Shown one piece after another: positions 55,434-63,861 of a stretch of DNA of 64,000 bases (positions are counted from its first letter, which is position 1; every line of letters begins with the position of its first letter). Under the pieces are notes generated by a model. The model ran no database searches. It saw only the letters and a program-made list of their open reading frames with translations, and was not told the origin of the DNA. Both the position numbers and the translations under genes were made by a program. The DNA is from Anaerocolumna sp. (GTDB lineage Bacteria; Bacillota; Clostridia; Lachnospirales; Lachnospiraceae), in the NCBI GenBank assembly GCA_029256725.1, contig JAQSXJ010000034.1:16649-80648 (forward strand), in the 5' to 3' direction.

Positions 55434-55853
55434 ATGGACATCCAGTTAAAACACAGCCTTACTGTGAAAGAATATAATAATTTAAGAGAGAGTGTAAATT
55501 GGAAACCTCTTCCTGAAGCGCAGGCACAAAGAGGCCTTAACAATACCTATTATTTGACTGCAGCAGTTTATGACGGACAGACAGTCGGTATGGCAAGGTT
55601 AATCAGTGATGGAGGATATGTTGCATATCTGGCAGATGTTATTGTAAATGAGAATTACCAGGGACATGGAATAGGAAGAATAATTCTTGATGATATGCTG
55701 GATTATATAAAAAACACCTTATCCCAGGGGGATATGGTCATGATTGTTCTGGTTGCAGCCAAAGGCAAAGAAGAATTTTATGAGAAATTCGGCTTTATCA
55801 ATAGACCCAATGATATTTATGGTGCGGGAATGACATTATTTATGAATAGTTAA
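55434..55853 (+). CDS. GNAT-family N-acetyltransferase
   Basis: Protein of 139 residues with NENYQGHGIGRIILDDML (acetyl-CoA loop) and a terminal KEEFYEKFGFINRP typical of small GNAT enzymes. Substrate unknown. The ribosome site before ATG is poor (GCAGCGTGATTAAAAA), so translation may be weak or depend on an upstream mini-ORF. Confidence 0.85.
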   Translation: MDIQLKHSLTVKEYNNLRESVNWKPLPEAQAQRGLNNTYYLTAAVYDGQTVGMARLISDGGYVAYLADVIVNENYQGHGIGRIILDDMLDYIKNTLSQGDMVMIVLVAAKGKEEFYEKFGFINRPNDIYGAGMTLFMNS

Positions 55854-55890
55854 AATGTGAACTTTCCTTAGATAAGCATCCTAAAAACGG

Positions 55891-55919
55891 TTGACTTACC
55901 ATTTTTGCCATGCTATAAC
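55891..55919 (+). promoter_or_regulatory. Sigma-A promoter of the PRPP synthetase gene
   Basis: -35 TTGACT (55891-55896), 17 bases, -10 TATAAC (55914-55919), about 48 bases before the ATG. Confidence 0.7.
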
Positions 55920-55966
55920 TATATAGGTTGAAGTTTTTCATGCCTAAAAGGCGTGATTGACAAGCA

Positions 55967-57157
55967 ATGCCTGAGAATACCATGAAGAGCCCCATCGCCC
56001 CTTTAAAGATAATATCCCTGGAAGGTTTTAAACCTCTGGCCGAAAAAATCGATAAACATATCTCCACTTTTCGTAAAAATAAAGAGGAAAAAAGCAATTA
56101 CAATCTCTCTTTTCCCGGTTATTATAAGGACAGTTATCTGGTTAATGCCCAAGTACCCCGCTTTAGCTCCGGCGAAGCTAAAGGTGTCATAAAAGAGACT
56201 ATCCACGGAATGGATCTTTTTATACTTGCTGATATCAGCAACCATAGTCTTACTTATAATCTCTATGGAGAAGAAAACGGAATGTCCCCAGATGATCATT
56301 TTCAGGACTTAAAACGCCTTATAGATGCCTGCAACGGAAAAGCCAGAAGAATTAACGTGATACTTCCCTTCTTATATGAAGGGCGCCAGGATAGAAGGAG
56401 CAATCTGGAGTCTTTAGACTGTGCGACAGCCCTTCAGGAACTGGTAGAGATGGGTGTGCAGAATATCATTACTTTTGATGCCCACGAGGCCAGAGTACAA
56501 AATGCAATTCCATTAGAAGGTTTTGATAATTTCTATACCTCCTATCAGTTCCTCCAAGCTTTTCTTAGAACAGAAAATGGAATATCCATTGAAAAAGAAG
56601 ACCTCATGGTAATAAGCCCTGATGTAGGCGGTATGTCAAGAGCCGTATTCTACTCCAATATCTTAGGTGTAGATATGGGTATGTTCTATAAAAGAAGGGA
56701 TTATTCCATAGTCAGTGATGGCAAGAATCCTATAATTGCCCATGAATTCTTAGGCGGTGATGTCGCAGGTAAATCAGTTTTTATTGTAGATGATATGATT
56801 GCTTCCGGTGAAAGCGTATTAGAAGTTGCTGCAGAACTAAAGGAACGAAAAGCAGAAAGAATATATATAGCCGCAACCTTCGGTCTCTTCACTAGTGGCC
56901 TTGACAGATTTGATAAAGCTTATGAGAAAGGTATCATTAACAGAGTTTATACCTCCAATCTCATTCATACTTCCAAGGAAGTACTTGATAAGCCTTATTA
57001 TACCAATGTGGATATTAGTAAGTATCTCTCCCTAATCATTGATACCCTCAACCATGACTGCTCTGTTGACGGTATCATGAATTCCAGTGCGCTGATCAGA
57101 CAGCGCCTAACTACATATAGGGAAAACTATCGAAAAAAATCATTAATTATCTTCTAA
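55967..57157 (+). CDS. prs: Ribose-phosphate pyrophosphokinase, long form
   Basis: Makes PRPP from ribose-5-phosphate and ATP. The 396-residue protein has two PRT-like halves: LPFLYEGRQDRRSNLES (ATP/flexible region), FDAHEARVQNAIP, and the PRPP loop VFIVDDMIASGESV. It is about 80 residues longer than classic Prs and diverges in places, a form known in Lachnospiraceae. No strong ribosome site; ATG 55982 is an alternative start. It overlaps the 3' end of pgeF convergently. Confidence 0.87.
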   Translation: MPENTMKSPIAPLKIISLEGFKPLAEKIDKHISTFRKNKEEKSNYNLSFPGYYKDSYLVNAQVPRFSSGEAKGVIKETIHGMDLFILADISNHSLTYNLYGEENGMSPDDHFQDLKRLIDACNGKARRINVILPFLYEGRQDRRSNLESLDCATALQELVEMGVQNIITFDAHEARVQNAIPLEGFDNFYTSYQFLQAFLRTENGISIEKEDLMVISPDVGGMSRAVFYSNILGVDMGMFYKRRDYSIVSDGKNPIIAHEFLGGDVAGKSVFIVDDMIASGESVLEVAAELKERKAERIYIAATFGLFTSGLDRFDKAYEKGIINRVYTSNLIHTSKEVLDKPYYTNVDISKYLSLIIDTLNHDCSVDGIMNSSALIRQRLTTYRENYRKKSLIIF

Positions 57158-57915
57158 CATCAAAAAGGCAGCTAAGGTTCCCCGCTTTCCCTTTGACGCC
57201 CTGTGTGAAAATAAAAGTTCTGAGTTACAGCAGGTACACAGATTACTGATATGAATATCACTGTCATCAACTCCTGCAGATGATAAAACAATACGATTTA
57301 CTTCCCATAAATCCAGCTGGTATTTACCGGCTGGATTTTTCTTAAGAATCTTCTCAAAATTTCCGAGGGACCAATAAGGGCCGTTACATCAGCAGGATTA
57401 GTATCAAATGCCTCCTTCATAGCTTCCAGGGTTTTCTGTCCCATTCGTCCCACTGTACCCCTCCAACCGGAATGACTGAGCCCGATCGCCTTGTTTTTAC
57501 GATCAATAAGATATAAGGGAACACAATCAGCATAAAAAGTAGCAAGGGGAATTCCAGGTACATTCGTTATTAGTCCATCAATATCTTCGTAATCCCTTGG
57601 ATAAAACAACCCTTTTCCTCTGTCAGCTTCCTCAACCAGCTTGACATTCGTTTTATGCACTTGATGGGTGGCTACCACATCTTTGATGCTTATTTTAAGA
57701 CTTTCACATATTCTTTGGTAATTTTCATCTACTTTATCCTTATCATCTCCCACTGAATAGGAAAGGTTTAAGGATTCAAAGCAGCCTTCACTGACTCCAC
57801 CAAGTCTGGTAGTAAAACCATGCCTGATAAAGGGAATCTCAGACAATACTTTAAAGGTCAGGAAAGGTGTTCGTTTATCTGCATGCAATTTAACATTTTT
57901 ATTATTCTCTGGCAA
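57143..57915 (-). pseudogene. pgeF: Laccase-domain PgeF/YfiH protein, broken by an out-of-frame deletion
   Basis: Purine-nucleoside/peptidoglycan editing-type oxidoreductase family. The 5' frame (57915 to 57298) encodes GFTTRLGGVSEG, FYADCVPLYL and SHSGWRGTVGRM, reaches ALIGPS, then goes off frame and stops at NTSWIYGK. The C-terminal part is in the -1 frame to 57143: ENFEKILKKNPAGKYQLDLWEVNR, in part, then NLCTCCNSELLFSHRASKGKRG. About 20-25 residues after IGPS (normally ICxxCYEV-like) are missing. Both halves are well conserved, so the lesion is recent or artefactual. Confidence 0.85.
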
Positions 57916-57964
57916 TACTTCCTCCCAACTGTATACCTTGGTATACGTTTATAATATTATATCA

Positions 57965-58321
57965 TTACATGACAGCATCAAATGCATTCTGAATCAGCGT
58001 AATCTCCTCCCCCACTATCCCTACTACATCAAACCGGCAAGGTGTGTCCTCAGAAATCTGATTCTTATACATATAATATCTTGCTGTCTTCGTTATATTC
58101 CTTGTTTTTCTTAAATCAACAGCCTCAAAAGGTGATCCGCTTAATAGATCTCTGCGAAACTTTACTTCGATAAAAACAAGTACATCCTTATCCAAAGCAA
58201 TCAGATCTATCTCTCCATGTCTGCTAAAGAAATTGGAGGCCAGTATAACATATCCGGCAGCTTTCAGATATTCGGCAGCTATTTGCTCTTTCTCATTACC
58301 GACAGTTCTTTTATTATATAT
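57965..58321 (-). CDS. yraN: YraN/UPF0102 nuclease-like protein, no canonical start codon
   Basis: Family of predicted endonuclease-fold proteins of about 115-120 residues. The conserved body RHGEIDLIALDKDVLVFIEVKFRR is complete, and the frame extends upstream through NKRTVGNEKEQIAAEYL to 58321 with expected length (118 codons). Between the in-frame stop and this point there is no ATG, GTG or TTG; the family-typical first codon would be ATA (58319-58321) with AGAAGGG upstream. The first ATG is at 58195, inside the nuclease fold. Either a non-standard start or a start-codon mutation. Confidence 0.8.
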   Translation of the reverse strand: MYNKRTVGNEKEQIAAEYLKAAGYVILASNFFSRHGEIDLIALDKDVLVFIEVKFRRDLLSGSPFEAVDLRKTRNITKTARYYMYKNQISEDTPCRFDVVGIVGEEITLIQNAFDAVM

Positions 58322-58412
58322 GGTAACCCTTCTTCCTCTTACGTGTTTGAAAACTCATTGTGTCGTTCTGACTGCCTCAGTCCGGCACAAGCAGTTGAAA
58401 TACGATCTAATG

Positions 58413-58766
58413 TTATTTCATTACTTTAGATTTTATTCGATCCATATCATCTACAAAAATCATTATCTCTGAGACCACTTCATATAACTCAGGCGGGATA
58501 TAATCGCCAAGATCTAACTTCGATAAACTTGCTGCCAACCTGCTGTCCTCATGAACAGGTATCTGATTTTGTTTCGCCCCTTTTAAGATCTTATCTGCCA
58601 GAAATCCCTTACCGGTAGCAATAATTCTGGGAGCAGCATCTTCTTCATTATATCCCAGCGCTATTGCCGTTTTATTCATAAAATCAGAATCTCTGCCCTC
58701 TTGTGATTCCTTGAGCTCTATGCCGTCAGATTTATTTAGTTTGTCAGGATTTTTCTTATTATCCAT
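58413..58766 (-). CDS. FlhB C-terminal-domain-like protein (YlqH type)
   Basis: Stand-alone homologue of the cytoplasmic domain of FlhB/YscU export switch proteins, about 117 residues: NKTAIALGYNEEDAAPRIIATGKGFLADKIL and VHEDSRLAASLSKLDLGDYIPPELYEVV, in part. The self-cleaving NPTH motif of FlhB is replaced (AAPRIIATG). It lies in the rnhB-ylqH-yraN order seen in Firmicutes. Start ATG 58766 has GGGAGG ten bases upstream. Confidence 0.85.
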   Translation of the reverse strand: MDNKKNPDKLNKSDGIELKESQEGRDSDFMNKTAIALGYNEEDAAPRIIATGKGFLADKILKGAKQNQIPVHEDSRLAASLSKLDLGDYIPPELYEVVSEIMIFVDDMDRIKSKVMK

Positions 58767-58802
58767 AAAAATCATACCTCCCATTACGCATACCTAAGAG
58801 TG

Positions 58803-59561
58803 TCAGATAAAATTCTTTATAAAGCTCCTTCTATGTAATGGAGTTGGACCAAGTTTTTTCAATGTCTCAATATGTTCTCCTGAACCATATCCTTTATTGG
58901 AAGCGAAACCATAGGCGGGAAATATCTGATCATAAGCTGTCATGATACGATCTCTTGCTACCTTTGCAATAATGCTGGCTGCTGCTATTGATACACTTTT
59001 TGCATCTCCTTTTATAATAGGAACCTGCTTCAATGGTACCTGCGGTATTGTAACAGCATCATTTAAAAGAATATCCGGGGTTACTTTCAGATTACTAATA
59101 GCCTGGCGCATTGCTTCATAGGTTGCCTGCAGAATATTTATTTCATCAATTTTAGCTGGCGGAACAGAACCCACTCCAACTGCAATGGCCTGCTCCATTA
59201 TTTCATCATAGAGCTTCTCTCTCATTTTCTCTGTCAATTGCTTCGAATCGTTTATATATAAAATATCACAATTTTTTGGAAGAATGACAGCTGCCGCCAT
59301 AACCGGCCCTGCTAAAGGCCCTCTTCCCACTTCATCAATACCACAGATATAAGCACATTCTCCATATTTTCTCTCATAAGAGTTCATTTCGTATATTCTG
59401 TTTTTCTCTGCTTCCAACGCGGTAAGCCTCTTCCTGTGCTTTTCCAGAAGACTTTTTACACCTGTTCTTGTATCTTCCTGATATTTAATAATCATATCGG
59501 CTATTTCATCTTCTTTGGCCAGTAGAAATTCATCTTTGACAGCCTGTATACTCATTCCCAT
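58803..59561 (-). CDS. rnhB: Ribonuclease HII
   Basis: Removes ribonucleotides from DNA. The 252-residue protein has CGIDEVGRGPLAGPV with the catalytic DE pair, NDSKQLTEKMRE, and a later Asp region ASIIAKVARDRIM. The start ATG 59561 with GAGG six bases upstream is preferred over the longer frame to 59639. Downstream of a terminator that separates it from rbgA. Confidence 0.93.
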   Translation of the reverse strand: MGMSIQAVKDEFLLAKEDEIADMIIKYQEDTRTGVKSLLEKHRKRLTALEAEKNRIYEMNSYERKYGECAYICGIDEVGRGPLAGPVMAAAVILPKNCDILYINDSKQLTEKMREKLYDEIMEQAIAVGVGSVPPAKIDEINILQATYEAMRQAISNLKVTPDILLNDAVTIPQVPLKQVPIIKGDAKSVSIAAASIIAKVARDRIMTAYDQIFPAYGFASNKGYGSGEHIETLKKLGPTPLHRRSFIKNFI

Positions 59562-59641
59562 TAATATCCTCATTCCTTCATTTACTTTCTTATGTAAATA
59601 ACTATATTTGCGCCACATCTTAAGGATTATAAAAAACACAA

Positions 59642-59668
59642 AAGAGAAAGATTGAACATCTTTCTCTT
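59642..59668 (-). terminator. Terminator after rbgA
   Basis: Perfect 11-bp stem AAGAGAAAGAT / ATCTTTCTCTT with a five-base loop; minus strand continues TTTTGTGTTTTTT. Confidence 0.82.
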
Positions 59669-59754
59669 AGGTTTCAATCTCTTGTAATCGGCAATTAAAG
59701 TGATATCGTTATTATATCAGATTTCCGATTAATCCAAAAGATTATTTCATTATA

Positions 59755-60648
59755 TTATTCATTTATCGAATTTTCAACCTCTTCCTCCAGGGTCTCACTT
59801 TCAGTTTCTGGCGGAAATTCAAGCGTTATTTTTCCTAGCTTAGCATTACGGAAATCATCAATCAGAAAACCTGAAGCTTTTTCAAGATCCAGTTCTCCAC
59901 CTTTTAACAGACAGGCTCTTTTCTTTGCGATACCTGCAAGATTCTCTACTGCATCTTCACTTTCTATTATGCTATAACGTTCTGTTAAAGCTCCCTTATA
60001 ATACTTATTCAGAAAGGTTATAAGTTCAAGACTCATGGAAGAGCTATTTAAGATATCATCTCTTATTGACCCAATTAAGGCAAGGTGAAGCCCAACTTTC
60101 TGATCCTCAAATTTTGGCCAGAGAATACCGGGCGTATCTAAAAGTTCAATAGATTTATTTAATTTAATCCACTGTTTACCCTTTGTTACACCGGGTTTAT
60201 TTCCGGTTTTCGCAGAAGCTTTACCGGAAATACTGTTAATGAAGGTCGATTTACCTACATTTGGAATACCCACAACCATTGCACGCAGCGGCCTATTTAG
60301 AATTCCTCTTTTTCTGTCTCTCTCTATTTTCGCTTTGCAGGCAGTTATAACGGCATCATTAACTTTTCTGATTCCGTCTCCTTTTTTTGAATTAACAAGT
60401 GCTGCTATATACCCTTGGCTTTCAAAATATTCCTTCCATTTCTGGTTCTGAACATCATCTGACAAATCATATTTATTTAACAGAATGACCCTGGATTTAT
60501 TACCGGCAATCTGATTAATATCTGGATTTTTACTGCTCAGCGGAATACGTGCATCAACCAGTTCGATGACTACGTCGATTAGCTTCATATCTTCCTGCAT
60601 CACACGTTTGGCTTTCGACATGTGACCGGGATACCATTGAAAATGCAT
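59755..60648 (-). CDS. rbgA: Ribosome biogenesis GTPase RbgA (YlqF)
   Basis: Circularly permuted GTPase of 297 residues needed for late 50S assembly: G4 NKYDLSD precedes G1 GIPNVGKST, then DTPGILWPK. It overlaps the lepB stop by one base, and follows rplS and lepB in the classical order. Confidence 0.96.
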   Translation of the reverse strand: MHFQWYPGHMSKAKRVMQEDMKLIDVVIELVDARIPLSSKNPDINQIAGNKSRVILLNKYDLSDDVQNQKWKEYFESQGYIAALVNSKKGDGIRKVNDAVITACKAKIERDRKRGILNRPLRAMVVGIPNVGKSTFINSISGKASAKTGNKPGVTKGKQWIKLNKSIELLDTPGILWPKFEDQKVGLHLALIGSIRDDILNSSSMSLELITFLNKYYKGALTERYSIIESEDAVENLAGIAKKRACLLKGGELDLEKASGFLIDDFRNAKLGKITLEFPPETESETLEEEVENSINE

Positions 60649-61238
60649 TATTCCTCCTCCTTTACGGTATTTAATTTATTTATAAAGGCAAAGCCATTTT
60701 CTCTAATCCAGGCTTTTCCTATAATGTCTCCTGTTACTATATTTCCTATATTGGCAAAACGGCTGTCCTCACTGTTGTTACGATTATCTCCAAGCACAAA
60801 GAATTCATTCTCATCCAACTTGATTTCTTCCTCAGCCAGTCCTGCATTTGTAATATCCTCGGTTACAACAGCTTCCTTTAGTATTGAACCATCTATATAT
60901 ACTTTTCCGTCTATTATCCGGACAGTTTCACCGGGAAGACCAATGACTCTTTTGACATTCAAATAGCTATGTTCTTTATCCGACTGTTTAAAAACAATTA
61001 CGTCAAATCTTTTAGGTTCACTAAATACATAAGCAAATTTATTGATTAAAATATTATCCTGATCTTTCAGGGTACTTTCCATGGACTGACCAGACATCAA
61101 GGTCTTTTCCAACGCATAATGGGTAATATAATAAGCCAGTGTTATAACTGCGGCTATCTCAATGAACCATATGAGCAAAGATATTATTACTTTTTTTACA
61201 ATCGGGCCCTTGTCCTCTTTTTCGAAATCATATTTCAT
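60648..61238 (-). CDS. lepB: Type I signal peptidase
   Basis: Membrane-anchored Ser/Lys protease of 196 residues that cleaves secretory signal peptides. TM about 15-40, catalytic Ser52 in SGQSMEST and Lys96 in LNVKRVIGLPGE, plus GDNRNNSEDSRF. Directly downstream of rplS. Confidence 0.95.
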   Translation of the reverse strand: MKYDFEKEDKGPIVKKVIISLLIWFIEIAAVITLAYYITHYALEKTLMSGQSMESTLKDQDNILINKFAYVFSEPKRFDVIVFKQSDKEHSYLNVKRVIGLPGETVRIIDGKVYIDGSILKEAVVTEDITNAGLAEEEIKLDENEFFVLGDNRNNSEDSRFANIGNIVTGDIIGKAWIRENGFAFINKLNTVKEEE

Positions 61239-61300
61239 AGGAACCTCTCTTTTAATATCCGATGTTTAACAATTGGAAGTTTAATGAAACAGGATAATAA

Positions 61301-61330
61301 AAGGGACAATACTATAAGTAGTTGTCCCTT
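61301..61330. terminator. Terminator between rplS and lepB
   Basis: Nine-bp stem AAGGGACAA / TTGTCCCTT with a short loop and TTTTATTAT on the minus strand. It would limit lepB expression relative to rplS. Confidence 0.8.
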
Positions 61331-61353
61331 CCCGTTTTTTTGGTCACGTGTAA

Positions 61354-61701
61354 TTATTTTACGATTTCTTTAACTTTAGCTTTCTTACCTACTCTGCCAC
61401 GTAAATAATTTAACTTAGCTCTTCTAACCTTACCGTGTCTGATAACTTCGATTTTCTCAACACTAGGGGAATGCAGGGGCCAAGTTTTCTCAACACCAAT
61501 ACCGTTAGAAGCTTTTCTTACGGTAAATGTTTCTCTAGCTCCACCGTTCTGTCTCTTTAAAACAGTACCTTCGAAAACCTGTGTTCTTTCACGATTACCT
61601 TCTTTAACTTTTGCATATACTTTAACAGTATCGCCTACGTTGAAGTCTGCGATTTCGCTTTTAAGCTGAGCAGCTTCGATTTCTTTAATAATGTTATTCA
61701 T
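61354..61701 (-). CDS. rplS: 50S ribosomal protein L19
   Basis: Protein of 115 residues at the 30S-50S interface: [29 protein letters not shown], in part, [18 protein letters not shown] and the terminal [19 protein letters not shown] before ATG. It has its own promoter and a structured leader. Confidence 0.97.
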   Translation of the reverse strand: MNNIIKEIEAAQLKSEIADFNVGDTVKVYAKVKEGNRERTQVFEGTVLKRQNGGARETFTVRKASNGIGVEKTWPLHSPSVEKIEVIRHGKVRRAKLNYLRGRVGKKAKVKEIVK

Positions 61702-61808
61702 TTATGTGACCTCCTTATAATTCGATGTTCTTAATACCTTGCCTCGGTTAAACAGCATGTACAATCCTGTTAGTGGGCGTTGTATCAGAGGACCATCCCA
61801 TCTCACAA
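61702..61808 (-). promoter_or_regulatory. 5' leader of rplS, possible L19 autoregulatory structure
   Basis: About 107 bases from the start site to the ATG. A helix CCTC / GAGG brackets a segment containing ACAACGCCC and GTACATGC. Firmicute rplS genes carry a known L19-binding leader; the match here is only by position and general structure. Confidence 0.4.
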
Positions 61809-61814
61809 CAACTT

Positions 61815-61843
61815 ACTATAACATGCTCGACCAGAAAATGCAA
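61815..61843 (-). promoter_or_regulatory. Sigma-A promoter of rplS
   Basis: Minus strand -35 TTGCAT (61838-61843), 17 bases, -10 TATAGT (61815-61820). Confidence 0.75.
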
Positions 61844-62017
61844 GTAAATTCTCTTTATTTAAGCTGAACTTCTATATATTTAAGCTTAACTTATCTCATT
61901 CACTAAATGCAGTTATATTATTCTAACCTCTAAAAAGTAATATAACAATATAGTAATAAGTCTATATAATCCAGACCCCTGTAATATCATTTAATAATGC
62001 TTGTCCTAGAACAAAAA

Positions 62018-62084
62018 ATAGATACACAGGCAAAGTACAACTTATATGTTTTAATGTACTCCCCTCTACTGCCTGTGCATCTAT
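62018..62084 (-). terminator. Large terminator after trmD
   Basis: 15-bp stem (62070-62084 with 62018-62032, one G-U) around a loop with an inner AGTAC/GTACT pair, followed on the minus strand by TTTTTTG. Two more dyads lie just upstream: GACTACC-TT-GGTAGTC (62100-62115) and AATAGACA/TGTCTATT (62116-62135). They account for most of the 462-base gap. Confidence 0.8.
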
Positions 62085-62163
62085 TATGATAATACACTCG
62101 ACTACCTTGGTAGTCAATAGACACTTATGTCTATTTTTGCTTTTATTTTATAAATTAACAGTC

Positions 62164-62946
62164 CTATTGTTTTATTTTGCTTAGATATGATTTATCCTTC
62201 TCCGACAAAATAGCCTTTTCCATTAAATCAGGACGATTCTTAACTGTCCGAAGCAGAGATTGCTGTCTTCTCCACTCCTCAACTTTACCATGATGACCGG
62301 ATAACAGCACTTCAGGTACTTTTCTACCTTCAAATTCATCCGGTCTTGTATATTGTGGGTATTCTAGCAAATTATCCTGAAAAGTCTCAAATTCAGCAGA
62401 AGTATCGTTATTTAAAACTCCCGGCACCAGTCTGCTGATAGCATCTATCATAACCATAGAAGGAAGCTCCCCTCCCGTTAATACATAATCACCGATAGAA
62501 ACGTTATCAGTAACAATCATTTCAAGCGCACGTTCATCAATTCCTTCATAATGACCACAAAGAAAGATCAGATTTTCTTCTTTGGCAAAATCCTCAGCCA
62601 TGGACTGATTAAAGACCTTTCCCTGGGGTGTCAGATATACTACTCTGGGTGTTTTTTCACTTACAGGTGTTTCATTGCTTACAGTTGATTCATTGCTTCC
62701 GGACGATACAGCTATCTGATCTTTCACAGAACGAAAAGCCCTTACAACTGGTCCGGCAGCCATGACCATTCCCGCACCGCCTCCATAAGGATAATCATCT
62801 ACCCTGTTATGTTTATTTTCCGAGAACTCTCTGATATCAACCGTATTTAATTGAAGAATACCTTTTTCCATAGCCCGTCCTATTATACTGGCAGACAGTC
62901 CCTGCCTGATCATCTCCGGAAAAAGGGTTAATACATAAAAATTCAT
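62164..62946 (-). CDS. trmD: tRNA (guanine-N1-)-methyltransferase
   Basis: SPOUT-class enzyme making m1G37 in tRNAs. 260 residues; PYGGGAGMVM, the knot loop FLCGHYEGIDERAL and IGDYVLTGGELPSM are intact. A Ser/Thr/Glu-rich insert (about residues 80-105, with repeated SNE/SE units) precedes VVYLTPQGKVF and is unusual. Downstream of rimM as in most bacteria. Confidence 0.96.
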   Translation of the reverse strand: MNFYVLTLFPEMIRQGLSASIIGRAMEKGILQLNTVDIREFSENKHNRVDDYPYGGGAGMVMAAGPVVRAFRSVKDQIAVSSGSNESTVSNETPVSEKTPRVVYLTPQGKVFNQSMAEDFAKEENLIFLCGHYEGIDERALEMIVTDNVSIGDYVLTGGELPSMVMIDAISRLVPGVLNNDTSAEFETFQDNLLEYPQYTRPDEFEGRKVPEVLLSGHHGKVEEWRRQQSLLRTVKNRPDLMEKAILSEKDKSYLSKIKQ

Positions 62947-63011
62947 GTGTTAAACCTTTCTGTTTCTATTTTCTATCTTGGCTTTTTATTTTCTTCTCCA
63001 TCACAATACTA

Positions 63012-63518
63012 TTATAATAATCCTGGCATCAGATGAACTAATATCTTTTTATTATCAACATCAACCTCTTTAATACATTCTTTAATAGATGGCAGAAGGA
63101 TTTCCTTCCCCTCTTTGGTAGTAACTACATAGACATCATTCGCGCCGGTTAACAGAACATCTGTTAAAATCCCCAGTTCTTCTCCTTCTTCAGTAATTAC
63201 TACAGAATCCAGGATATCACAGATAAAAACTTCGTCCTTCTCAAGCTTCACTGCGTTTTCTCTTGTAACCAATAAATCGCAGCCTTTGTATTTTTCTATA
63301 TCGTTTATATTATCAAATCCCTTAAATTTCAGGATAGTCCACTGCTTAAAAAATTTGACGCCTGTAATTTCAAGTTCCTTATATTCCTTCTTAGTATCCA
63401 AAATCACCTGTTTTAATTGCTTAAAACGCTCCATATTATCAGTAGTAGGAAATACTTTAACTTCTCCTTTTATTCCATGGGTAGATGATATTACCCCAAC
63501 TCTTAAATAATCTTCCAT
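63012..63518 (-). CDS. rimM: 16S rRNA processing protein RimM
   Basis: 30S assembly factor of 168 residues with an N-terminal beta-barrel ([18 protein letters not shown]) and a C-terminal PRC-barrel ([26 protein letters not shown]). AAGGAG before ATG. Co-directional with khpA and trmD; gap to khpA is 343 bases. Confidence 0.95.
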   Translation of the reverse strand: MEDYLRVGVISSTHGIKGEVKVFPTTDNMERFKQLKQVILDTKKEYKELEITGVKFFKQWTILKFKGFDNINDIEKYKGCDLLVTRENAVKLEKDEVFICDILDSVVITEEGEELGILTDVLLTGANDVYVVTTKEGKEILLPSIKECIKEVDVDNKKILVHLMPGLL

Positions 63519-63775
63519 TGATACTCCTTATCAATAATGTTACAACCTTAATTTATGTATATTTTATACTGAAATTTTTACGGTTATCCCAATAATCCAG
63601 CTTAAGGTTTATTTATTTAAAATGTATTAAAGTATATAATATCTTTTTTCATTTGCTTTCTTATTTTAACCTGATGTCAAATGAATATTAATAATTGCTT
63701 CTTTGTTATCATAATTCTAAAACTTTACTAAAAATATTCTCTATAAAATAAGAACCCTTGCAAGTAAGGGATAAG

Positions 63776-63822
63776 GAAAGAATTCTCCGGAAAAATTGAT
63801 TTTCCAGAGTTTTTCTTTCTAC
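63776..63822. terminator. Hairpin between khpA and rimM
   Basis: 10-bp stem CTCCGGAAAA / TTTTCCAGAG (63785-63794 with 63800-63809), extended by AAAGAA/TTCTTT. TTTTT follows on the plus side; on the minus side the tract is weaker. The remainder of 63519-63861 is AT-rich with no gene. Confidence 0.6.
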
Positions 63823-63861
63823 CACCTAATCCAGACAGGGTCCTTTAAGGCATAAATAATA

